This document shows, piece after piece, positions 22,701 through 29,167 of a DNA stretch of 39,330 nucleotides. This DNA comes from a virus. Each line of letters starts with the position of its first letter. Position 1 is the first letter of the stretch. Made by a program: the position numbers and the translations under genes. The notes under the pieces are model-generated. The model was not told the DNA's origin. It did not search any database and worked only from the letters and a program-made list of their open reading frames with translations. The DNA is taken from the IMG/VR virus record IMGVR_UViG_3300045999_009520, positions 1 through 39,330 of that record, one strand, 5' to 3'.

Positions 22701-23343
22701 CTTTTTCAACTATTTTTTCAGTAAAATCACCCGAATATTTTATTTGGATTGAATTGTATGTAACTCTGTTAATATCTCTGATTATAATTTCATAATTTTC
22801 AGAGATTCGGTTATATGCAATACTATCATTATTGGGGTCAAAGATAAATGGTTTAGTAGTATTTAAATCAGGTGTAAATAATTTTGTTGTAAAAGCTTCA
22901 GTTCCTTTCCAATAAACATCAAGACCACCCTTTCTAAAGAAGGTAAGCAAATCTCTCATACCATACTCTGAATCGGTATAAAAGATATATTTATACCCAT
23001 TTTCAAGTCGGTCTACAATTGCACCATTGCTATCTTTAGTTCTAAGTTCTTTGAAAGATATTTTATATCTTTCTTTATTTTCTTTCTTCTCGCTTAGATT
23101 ATTTCTATAGAAAGGTATGTTAAGCTTTTTAAAATCTTTAACATAAATGAATGGTTTATATTCATCTGTTTTGAAATATTTTCTTTTAGTTTCAGGGTCA
23201 TCAACAACTAATTGAACAGTATTAGAATATGAACTACCTTCAATACATACAATATGTTTTTGGTTTATATTTTTACCATTTAAAAATCTTTCTACCTCTT
23301 CATCTTTAAATGTCTTATAGGTAATCTTTTCTTTTACTGCCAT
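19702..23343 (-). CDS. Family B DNA polymerase
   Basis: 1213 aa, longer than T4 gp43 (898 aa). The exonuclease region has FDIETTGL (Exo I, about 313-320) and FGYNSEDFDF (Exo II). Polymerase motif A is DYAGLYPSI (about 620), motif B is KILNNSNFGAFGS (about 690) and motif C is EDTDGCNF (about 738), with DTDG in place of DTDS. Proofreading and polymerisation residues are therefore present. The extra length is spread over N-terminal and C-terminal extensions. It is the replicative enzyme, convergent with the giant tail gene by 1 bp and 5 bp downstream of the GMP reductase gene. Confidence 0.97.
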   Translation of the reverse strand: MAVKEKITYKTFKDEEVERFLNGKNINQKHIVCIEGSSYSNTVQLVVDDPETKRKYFKTDEYKPFIYVKDFKKLNIPFYRNNLSEKKENKERYKISFKELRTKDSNGAIVDRLENGYKYIFYTDSEYGMRDLLTFFRKGGLDVYWKGTEAFTTKLFTPDLNTTKPFIFDPNNDSIAYNRISENYEIIIRDINRVTYNSIQIKYSGDFTEKIVEKDEDDDVTDLIEDVPTASKNDGTLKKLGLFHNYEIFHDESENVYRIIFKDKLKEGEKINVFYELSNRNLFYTIKPEEQYLIQKGIRMFNGYKTYDEVHKFVFDIETTGLSPEKDRIFAIGCKDNRKFVSIDFVNEMNNDEEEKRLITNLFRNIDRLKPAIIFGYNSEDFDFNFILKRAELLGLDIESLKTTYIDSKNIKRLENSSLKVGNETKYYTKTSMFGYNVLDIIHAVWKTQAINSNMKEAGLKYVCKFAGIAKPNRMYVKNGAKIYEMWKQDKFYINKSETNDYELIPDEYQSKVIEYLEMNPDYDKIITGKEIIEKYLEDDLWETLQVDKIYNESTFMLSKLLPTTLERTATIGGAGSWNLIMTAWSYENNLAIPYTPNKKEFTGGLSRTFKVGYFENIYKEDYAGLYPSIQLEHYVFPRHDITNILFRLLSYFKFTRDKYKKWAKDETLPESDRKFYDALQLPIKILNNSNFGAFGSEYFNWADFDCAERITCTGRQYLRRMIHYFMQFGAIPITEDTDGCNFSVPEYTNIDLNFNKLDTPIKIDDLTYEYEGVTYKGVDAMVEKFNNDIIAGQYMKLDNDGMWISAANFSRKNYANLEYSTLEDKNKKKIFNIPKEYLGKEDGYLKEYAEKNSYLGETIKNLKIKKSKPKVTGNTIKSKTMSEYIEDFVNEGIKLILTNRPKDFIEFYYEYLTKIYCKQIPIKKIASKSRLKQTVEEYQNRGTDINGKAKAKQAHMELVIANNINTSGMDFIYYVNNGTAKSHGDVSINKKTGMYNSYVITESELKNNPDMLGEYNVARYVNNFNKRVTALLTVFPEKIRNTLIKEKPMDREYYADNEIQLVNFDRDSIEDFFYLEEKEVKFWNRTGLRPDDIFTEYKCDYELKSQEYYDKYIEIRNKMKNMGITSRLRMQHQRYKNGDIVLVLKNSYNINNELVDDKFNKYLDNENVYLPLSSYKDLYKIYKASPNKKIVQSNKFFIYQVINGDLEIIKEV

Positions 23344-23348
23344 TATTG

Positions 23349-24434
23349 TTATTTATGAAATCTTCTAAATGAATTCTCTGTAATAAAAATGATATTTGCC
23401 TTTTCTTTAAGTTCTTCAAGGTTAACACAATTCAGATAACTCATTGTGCTTTTCAAATAATCATTAAAGTTCTCAATCCAACCATCAAAAGTATATTCAA
23501 CTTTATTCCATTTTGCAATACCTTCAGATGTTTTGAGTTTGTAATTACCCCAAATCTTTTGAATCTCTTTTGTGGACATACCTACATGCCTCTTGTATAG
23601 AGGGAATTTATTTTCATGCAGCCACTTGGCTAGAGCCATGTTGGTAATCTTGATTTTTTTCCAAAGATACGGATAAGAATCGGAATCCAAACATTTATTT
23701 AAAATTCCACCAAGCATTACATAGTCTGCGCCAAGCGCAAGTGCCTTAATAATGTCAGCAAAATTTTTAAATCCACCATCAGCAACAATTTTAGATTTAT
23801 GGGCATTAGCAATTTTAATTTGATTACATTCATAAATCAATGATGCCATTGGATAATGAACTGATGCGTTAGCACTTGTTGTACAAACACTACCACCACC
23901 AATACCAATACGACAATAATGAACACCTATTTTAGAAAACTCATTATATGTATGTGGATTAGCAATATTACCAATCATTAGTTTCTTATCTTTAAACTTT
24001 TTAATAAAGATTTTAGACAAATCTAAAAGTTTACGCATATGACCATTGGCAATATCAACAAGAATACATTCAGAATCTAATATTAAATTTTGAAATGTTT
24101 CAAAATCAGTTTCAATTAGTTTAAATTCTTGTAATGATATTGATTTAAACATTGATTTATTTAAACTACTATGTTTAAACAATTCAGTATAAATGCTGTA
24201 TTCATAATTTCTTGGAACACAGACCATCATTTCTCTAAGTAATTGATTTAAGAACTCTTCATGAAATCTGTTTTCTTTTTTAATAGAAAGAACAGAGTTC
24301 ATTGGAGAGGCAATCAATGGAAGAAGTGATGGTAAATTAATTTCACTTCTTGATTCTATTTTTGATAGAATGGATGGTACTAAAGCAATGTCATGGAAAT
24401 CAAACTTAGGTGATTCCAAATTATTCAAAAACAT
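23349..24434 (-). CDS. GMP reductase / IMP dehydrogenase family enzyme
   Basis: 361 aa, GMP-reductase size with no CBS domains. FDFHDIALVPS at the N-terminus, MIGNIANP, the catalytic-Cys loop GIGGGSVCTTSANASVHYP and the phosphate site KIVADGGFKNFADIIKALAL plus GADYVMLGG are characteristic. It interconverts guanine and hypoxanthine nucleotides (GMP to IMP with NADPH, or IMP to XMP). The direction cannot be decided from sequence. With ThyX, MazG and DNA polymerase it suggests phage control of the nucleotide pool. The start overlaps nothing; the 53-aa ORF ends 2 bp upstream. Confidence 0.9.
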   Translation of the reverse strand: MFLNNLESPKFDFHDIALVPSILSKIESRSEINLPSLLPLIASPMNSVLSIKKENRFHEEFLNQLLREMMVCVPRNYEYSIYTELFKHSSLNKSMFKSISLQEFKLIETDFETFQNLILDSECILVDIANGHMRKLLDLSKIFIKKFKDKKLMIGNIANPHTYNEFSKIGVHYCRIGIGGGSVCTTSANASVHYPMASLIYECNQIKIANAHKSKIVADGGFKNFADIIKALALGADYVMLGGILNKCLDSDSYPYLWKKIKITNMALAKWLHENKFPLYKRHVGMSTKEIQKIWGNYKLKTSEGIAKWNKVEYTFDGWIENFNDYLKSTMSYLNCVNLEELKEKANIIFITENSFRRFHK

Positions 24435-24436
24435 AA

Positions 24437-24598
24437 CTATTCTTCGGTTTCAGAAGTTTGAGATTGATTTTTGGCTTCCATTATTTTGCGATAGTTTTCT
24501 AAAAACTTTTTAGAAAGCATTTTTGCATCATCTTTAAGTCTTGCAGTTCTAGCAATACTTTTCTTTTTCTGATTTTTTCTTTGTTTTGAAACAGGCAT
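24437..24598 (-). CDS. 53-aa basic protein
   Basis: ORF MPVSKQRKNQKKKSIARTAR then LKDDAKMLSKKFLENYRKIM then EAKNQSQTSETEE, ending in TAG. It has a Lys/Arg-rich N-terminus, a helix and an acidic tail. The stop is 2 bp before the GMP reductase ATG. It may bind nucleic acid. A TATATTTA box is 19 nt before its ATG. No family is recognised. Confidence 0.55.
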   Translation of the reverse strand: MPVSKQRKNQKKKSIARTARLKDDAKMLSKKFLENYRKIMEAKNQSQTSETEE

Positions 24599-24627
24599 AA
24601 ATTTGAAATTTGTACAGTAAATATAAG

Positions 24628-24846
24628 TTAAAACCCTAAAGTTTTCAATAATTTTTTAAAAAAATTATTTTCTTCTTTCATTCTCAGGTTTTTAAATTTT
24701 TCAACCTCTTGGAAAATGTTTTCGGAACGGACTTGTTCTTTTAATTTATTTGAATAGCCCTGCCAAAATCGCTCTTCTTTTAATTCTTCGTCTTTTAGTG
24801 ATTTTATTTCTTTTTGTTCATCACTATTAAAATTTGAAGTCTTCAT
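24628..24846 (-). CDS. Small charged helical protein
   Basis: 72 aa from the ATG at 24846; starts at 24852 and 24858 are also possible. It is Lys/Glu-rich helix throughout (KEIKSLKDEELKEERFWQGY and so on). It overlaps the end of the upstream gene by 20 bp. Unrecognised. Confidence 0.55.
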   Translation of the reverse strand: MKTSNFNSDEQKEIKSLKDEELKEERFWQGYSNKLKEQVRSENIFQEVEKFKNLRMKEENNFFKKLLKTLGF

Positions 24847-25108
24847 CCTCATCTTCAATTTTAAATTCTTTTTTAAGTTCTTCTAATTTATCCAAATATT
24901 TTTCAATCTTTTCTATTTCAAAACCTTCGTTTTTATATGTATTTTCTCTGTCATCCACAACAACGACATCATTATTTGATGCCCATTTATCATTTACTTC
25001 TTTGTAGAAATCATCAAATGAATGATTTGGATAAACTTCTTTTTTAATATCACTTAAAAAATAAACTGCTTTTGGTTTTTGACCAAATGTAAAAAATTTT
25101 GCTTTCAT
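24827..25108 (-). CDS. Small hypothetical protein
   Basis: 93 aa. The start MKAKFFTFGQKPKAVYFLSD then DVVVVDDRENTYK looks like a short alpha/beta domain, followed by a coiled-coil and acidic end (KLEELKKEFKIEDEDED). The ATG overlaps the stop of the 25105 gene (ATGA). Unrecognised. Confidence 0.6.
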   Translation of the reverse strand: MKAKFFTFGQKPKAVYFLSDIKKEVYPNHSFDDFYKEVNDKWASNNDVVVVDDRENTYKNEGFEIEKIEKYLDKLEELKKEFKIEDEDEDFKF

Positions 25109-25545
25109 GGTTTTTTAATAAAAAATAAAAAATATAGGTTTAAGAAATCTTTGATTTCTTTTTCATTTTTATTGTTATAGAGATTAAATCTTTCATTAAT
25201 TAATCTTTTTAAGTTAATTAATAGTTTATTTAAATCTACATCCTTTGATATTATCTCATTGGAATATGTTTTAAAATACGTTAATAATCTTTCTTGTTTT
25301 GAAAAATCAAAATTATATATGTTTTTGTATTCCTCTGATATTTTATTGAAACACCATCTGATGTATTCATCAATTTGCTCTTGGTTTTCAAATGCATCTA
25401 AACCTAAAAAAGAGTCTATGAATAACTTTGTATAATCATTCATAAACTCTTTGCAAATTTCTACTTTTTGATAATCAACATTTTCCGTAAACAAAAGATA
25501 GTAGTTATCCTTCGTCACTTTACTTCTATTTTTTAAGTCCATCAT
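25105..25545 (-). CDS. Hypothetical helical protein
   Basis: 146 aa (or 145 from the second Met). It is all-helical with aromatic and charged residues, and has no recognised motif. It starts 1 bp after the stop of the large modular gene 25547-27685, which places it in the same transcript, and is coupled to the next gene by ATGA. Confidence 0.6.
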   Translation of the reverse strand: MMDLKNRSKVTKDNYYLLFTENVDYQKVEICKEFMNDYTKLFIDSFLGLDAFENQEQIDEYIRWCFNKISEEYKNIYNFDFSKQERLLTYFKTYSNEIISKDVDLNKLLINLKRLINERFNLYNNKNEKEIKDFLNLYFLFFIKKP

Positions 25546-25546
25546 T

Positions 25547-27685
25547 TTAAACCAAATAAACTTTTTTACTTGAGAGAGAGTAAAGAAGTTTTTTGTTTAA
25601 AACTTTATTTTTAAATTCTTCAGATAAAGTCTGACCTAATCCTTTATAATTTAACTCTTTACAATCCACAAGTTTCTTTTCATTCAAAACTTCTATGATA
25701 TTGTTTGCATTAAATATAACAGGTTTTTTTCTATTTTCTTCATCAATGTAATAAGATTGAATCTGATTTAAAATATCTTTTTCATCGACTAATTCAAAAT
25801 TAGATTCTTTTAGAGCCTTATCTGATTTTTTAACTTTTGGTAAATCTCTTTGTAAAAGAACCGCTTTATTTGTACCAAGTTTATGGTCATCTTTATATTG
25901 AATTCTTTTCTCTGCTGATTTAAACGCTTTAGCACCAACTTCTTGTGTACTCATTAATGCCTCTTTTCTTGCTAACCATACAGGGTCGATTTCACCATTT
26001 GGTCCTTTTTCAGGAACAACATCTTCTAATCCTCTGTGAATTTTTTCAAGATATTCTTGTTGGTGTTCAGATTGATATTTATACTTTGGAATATCTTTTC
26101 TTTGTTTGGAATCTTTATCATAAACTAAACCATCCCCTTCACCTTTTTGAACAAGCATAGTAGTGGTTTTATTACTAGCATCTTTCTTGTAATAATTATT
26201 AGTATCTGTTTTAGATTGATTCTTTAATGCATCTATTCTAACTAATGCATCAGGTCTTTTCTCTTCTTCTATTAAATCAAGTCTTTGAACTAATCTAGAA
26301 TAATATTCATTTAAAGTTTTTAAAGATAGAGTATTTAGTTGTCTTTTATTATAAACTTCAGGCAATTCATGGGCTTGATGTTTTAATAAGAATTCAATAA
26401 TGCTATCTCTATTATTTTCTCTTAATAATTCAACTTTAGGACTTTTAAATGCATTTGATGGTGCTGTTATTTTTCTGTACTCAACAATATCATCATTTAA
26501 TAACGCATCTAAATCAACTAATTCATAATCTTCTTTCATTGCTTTCTTTTTAGTACCTTGAAAATGAGTTGTTTTCACAGGTGTAATAAATTCAGGCTCA
26601 GTAGTCTGATGAAATACAGGATTAGAATATTTTGTTTGATAAGATTTAATACCTTTTTTAACAGATGGTAACATATTTTTTGCCTTATACATATCTTGAC
26701 CATCTGATAAATCAAAACCCTTTTTAGGTCTCATATATGGATTAGCTACAGGCATACCTTCAGCACCAAATACACTACCAACATCAGAAGATTCATCAAT
26801 AGTTTCATTTTCTTCTTCTATATCTTCATCAATCATTTCATCCATTTTGCTTCCGCAATATGCTTCATTGATTAATCCTGCCCAATTAGATTCATTTAAA
26901 TAATCTTTAATACCTAACTTATTGAGTTTGCTAGATTTAACAACTACAACATCTTTAGGTGATAAATCAGACCCATAGACTTCTGATAAAATATTTAAAA
27001 AGTATTTACCTTTATTCTCTTTCAATTCATCTTTATCTACATTAGAATAGTCATAACCATAAAGTATATGATTTGTTTCTTTCAATAGGGCAAAGTGAGA
27101 ATAATTATATTTTTGCCAATCTTTTTTATTACTTTCATTTAATTGTCTTTTTTCTAAATTTTTAGAAGTTACAACAACAATTTCATTTTCATTTAAGAAT
27201 GGGTGATTTCTTTTTACATCTTTTGTAAAATACTCATCTTTGTAATTCTTTAATTCATCTTGGTCATAACCTTCATAATTCCAAGATTCCAAAATTTTGT
27301 TAGTATTTTTATTAATAGCAAAATGTGTATTTTTATTATTTACTTTTTTCATTGTACTTTCTTTTAATTTTTTTTGTTTATCAAAGTCATAGCCTTTATT
27401 TATTGCATCTTTTATTTTTTTATACATTTCAAATAATTTCTTATTTGATTTAACATACTTGTGAAACAACAAGATATTCAAGATTTCATTATAATGATAT
27501 CCTAATTTTTCTTGAGCATTAACCGCTAGTGTATCATACTTGGTTTTTAGAAAACTAATTCTATCAACCAATGATTCCATAGCTTTTAAAGAAAAGGTTT
27601 TACGATTTTTAAATTCTCGTTTTTTGCCTTTCTTAACGCTAACTCTAGTATCAACAGGAGGTTGTTGTAATTGTTGATTTTCCAT
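25547..27685 (-). CDS. Modular protein with tandem repeats bounded by (L/I)xE-S/A sites
   Basis: 712 aa. Residues 110-184 and 185-265 are a tandem repeat: HFAINKNTNKILESWNYEGY, then DELKNYKDEYF; and HFALLKETNHILYGYDYSNV, then DELKENKGKYF. The repeats are bounded by LKE-S (109/110), LNE-S (184/185) and LNE-S (265/266), with INE-A at 274/275. Two later segments, KEDYELVDLDALL and KESNFELVDEKDIL, also match each other. These sites fit T4-type prohead-protease cleavage, so this may be a head-packaged polyprotein. A CTATTTAAT motif precedes the gene. No known family. Confidence 0.6.
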   Translation of the reverse strand: MENQQLQQPPVDTRVSVKKGKKREFKNRKTFSLKAMESLVDRISFLKTKYDTLAVNAQEKLGYHYNEILNILLFHKYVKSNKKLFEMYKKIKDAINKGYDFDKQKKLKESTMKKVNNKNTHFAINKNTNKILESWNYEGYDQDELKNYKDEYFTKDVKRNHPFLNENEIVVVTSKNLEKRQLNESNKKDWQKYNYSHFALLKETNHILYGYDYSNVDKDELKENKGKYFLNILSEVYGSDLSPKDVVVVKSSKLNKLGIKDYLNESNWAGLINEAYCGSKMDEMIDEDIEEENETIDESSDVGSVFGAEGMPVANPYMRPKKGFDLSDGQDMYKAKNMLPSVKKGIKSYQTKYSNPVFHQTTEPEFITPVKTTHFQGTKKKAMKEDYELVDLDALLNDDIVEYRKITAPSNAFKSPKVELLRENNRDSIIEFLLKHQAHELPEVYNKRQLNTLSLKTLNEYYSRLVQRLDLIEEEKRPDALVRIDALKNQSKTDTNNYYKKDASNKTTTMLVQKGEGDGLVYDKDSKQRKDIPKYKYQSEHQQEYLEKIHRGLEDVVPEKGPNGEIDPVWLARKEALMSTQEVGAKAFKSAEKRIQYKDDHKLGTNKAVLLQRDLPKVKKSDKALKESNFELVDEKDILNQIQSYYIDEENRKKPVIFNANNIIEVLNEKKLVDCKELNYKGLGQTLSEEFKNKVLNKKLLYSLSSKKVYLV

Positions 27686-27696
27686 AAAAGGTTTTT

Positions 27697-27705
27697 ATTA
27701 AATAG
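27697..27705 (-). promoter_or_regulatory. CTATTTAAT motif upstream of the modular gene
   Basis: Minus-strand copy of the candidate late motif ending 11 nt before the ATG. Confidence 0.45.
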
Positions 27706-27713
27706 TTCAAAAC

Positions 27714-27734
27714 AACTAATTATATTAAAATATT
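27714..27734 (+). repeat. 21-bp A/T leader repeat, copy 1
   Basis: Starts AACTAATTATATTAAA and ends ATATT. An identical 21-mer is at 31019-31039. Both copies lie just before a plus-strand ATG (27744 and 31043). Confidence 0.55.
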
Positions 27735-27743
27735 AAAATTTAG

Positions 27744-27938
27744 ATGACTAAAAAAGAAGAAGAATCTTTTAAAAAAGAAATTATAAAAGAACTTAAACCT
27801 TTTATTGAAAAAGAAATTGAAAAAATTGTAAAAGGAAAGTTTACAGAAGATGAGGTTAAAAAGATAACTGTTAAGACATTATCTAATTTGTTTAGGGTTC
27901 TTTGGAATAGAAAAGGCACTTGGAGTGATGCTGTTTAA
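27744..27938 (+). CDS. Small conserved phage protein
   Basis: 64 aa. An N-terminal Lys/Glu helix leads to a conserved-looking end, VKKITVKTLSNLFRVLWNRKGTW. This pattern (short helix, LW.R...W) is seen in small phage proteins near head genes; function unknown. The gene ends with a 4-bp overlap of the convergent 27935 gene. It shares a 21-bp leader repeat with the 31043 gene. Confidence 0.6.
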   Translation: MTKKEEESFKKEIIKELKPFIEKEIEKIVKGKFTEDEVKKITVKTLSNLFRVLWNRKGTWSDAV

Positions 27939-28381
27939 AAAACTAGTAAGAACAAAGTAATTGCTAAACTTGCTCCACCCAAAAATGAAATTATCATATT
28001 CTTCTTAACTACGATTTCATTTAATTTCTTTATTTCCTCTTGTTGGTCAATATTTAATTTGACACTTTTATCATATCTATTAGAACAAGTATCTAATAAT
28101 ACTTTAGTTGATTTATTAATAATATTTAAATCATCGATTATAGAATCTTTTGATTCAATTATTGAATCTTTATATAAACCCTTTTTAACGCAAATATCTT
28201 TTGAGTTTTTTTCAGTTAAAAAAAATTCTGTTTGAGAACGATTGAATCCATAAATGGTCATACCATTTATTTTTGTAAATAATTCAGGTTTTAATGTGTT
28301 AGTAGGTAGTTTCTGAGAGTATCCTATAAAGGGTACTGTCATCAATAGTACTAATAAAATTTTTAAACTTTTTATCTTCAT
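27935..28381 (-). CDS. Secreted, C-terminally anchored coiled-coil protein (spanin-like partner)
   Basis: 148 aa. The signal peptide is MKIKSLKILLVLLMTVPFIG then YSQ, a Flavobacteria-like ending; there is no lipobox Cys. The middle is polar and coiled-coil, and residues about 127-147 form a hydrophobic C-terminal segment (MIISFLGGASLAITLFLLVF). It overlaps the membrane coiled-coil gene 28299-28640 by 83 bp in another frame, as Rz/Rz1 gene pairs do. A lysis role is inferred from architecture only; the missing lipobox is unlike a standard outer-membrane spanin. Confidence 0.6.
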   Translation of the reverse strand: MKIKSLKILLVLLMTVPFIGYSQKLPTNTLKPELFTKINGMTIYGFNRSQTEFFLTEKNSKDICVKKGLYKDSIIESKDSIIDDLNIINKSTKVLLDTCSNRYDKSVKLNIDQQEEIKKLNEIVVKKNMIISFLGGASLAITLFLLVF

Positions 28382-28640
28382 TTTCTAATTGTTTTATTTT
28401 TTGTTGAAATGTGATAATCTTTACGTTTTGATTATCAATCAAAACAAACATAGAATCATTTATTCTTTCAAGTGTTTGATATTTTACTTTAAAATCAGAA
28501 GATTCTTTTTTGATATCTTCTACCCTTCTTGTAAGTTCATTTGCTTTTTCATTTGTTTTATCATTTACCATATAGAGTAAAACAGATAAAACAATTGTTA
28601 CAATTGATAAAAGTACTATTTGTAAAACATTATTATTCAT
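28299..28640 (-). CDS. Membrane-anchored coiled-coil protein (inner-spanin-like)
   Basis: 113 aa. One N-terminal membrane segment (about 6-24, LQIVLLSIVTIVLSVLLYMV) is followed by a long charged coiled coil with R-x-x-D-S repeats, the Rz/i-spanin layout. Its ATG shares one base with the stop of the upstream gene (TAATG), and its 3' end overlaps the secreted partner by 83 bp. Homology is not claimed. Confidence 0.55.
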   Translation of the reverse strand: MNNNVLQIVLLSIVTIVLSVLLYMVNDKTNEKANELTRRVEDIKKESSDFKVKYQTLERINDSMFVLIDNQNVKIITFQQKIKQLENEDKKFKNFISTIDDSTLYRILSETTY

Positions 28641-29110
28641 TACTTTTCAACAGTAGATTTCCAAGATTCAAAATAAGATGCAATCTGTTCAATTGATTTC
28701 ATCAAATCATCATCTAATGTAATTGCTTTTTTAGTTTGGATTACAGGATTGTTTTGTTTTGAAGAAAATTTAAAATATAAACCTTTTTCTTCATCTGAAC
28801 TTGATACATATCCTTTAACAACTTGTTCATCACCTTCAGGACCAACTGATGTAATAGTAGAATTTAGAATTGCTTTTTCAATTTCTTTTGTATCATCTGT
28901 TTTAGCTAAATCAGCACCTCCCTGTAATTGAGCATCACCCATATTATCAGATGGTGGTGTTTGTATAGGATTACCTGTTATATCAACTTCCTCTTTCAGA
29001 AAGGATGCTGAAACTGATTTATTGGTTGTTTTCATACCTTTTGTAATCGACAACAATTTTTTAAGTTCATCTAATTCTCTATTTGCTTTCTTTTGATTGA
29101 ATCTAAACAT
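28640..29110 (-). CDS. Hypothetical, possibly head-associated protein
   Basis: 156 aa. The N-terminus is a basic helix leading to SVSASFLKEEVDITGNP, containing LKE at residues 38-40. A Gly/Asp-rich linker follows, then a compact C-terminal domain (VVKGYVSSSDEEKGLYFKFS, ITLDDDLMKSIEQIASYFES). A CTATTTATA motif lies 10 nt before the ATG. It is divergent from the NTase gene. Unrecognised. Confidence 0.55.
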   Translation of the reverse strand: MFRFNQKKANRELDELKKLLSITKGMKTTNKSVSASFLKEEVDITGNPIQTPPSDNMGDAQLQGGADLAKTDDTKEIEKAILNSTITSVGPEGDEQVVKGYVSSSDEEKGLYFKFSSKQNNPVIQTKKAITLDDDLMKSIEQIASYFESWKSTVEK

Positions 29111-29120
29111 AATATTTTAT

Positions 29121-29129
29121 TATAAATAG
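29121..29129 (-). promoter_or_regulatory. CTATTTATA motif upstream of the 28640-29110 gene
   Basis: Ends 10 nt before the ATG and is separated by 7 bp from the plus-strand copy. Confidence 0.5.
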
Positions 29130-29136
29130 TTTTTTT

Positions 29137-29145
29137 CTATTTATA
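29137..29145 (+). promoter_or_regulatory. CTATTTATA motif upstream of the NTase gene
   Basis: Ends 22 nt before the ATG at 29168. Forms a divergent pair with 29121-29129. Confidence 0.5.
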
Positions 29146-29167
29146 TGTATAAAATACGATTTTTCAA

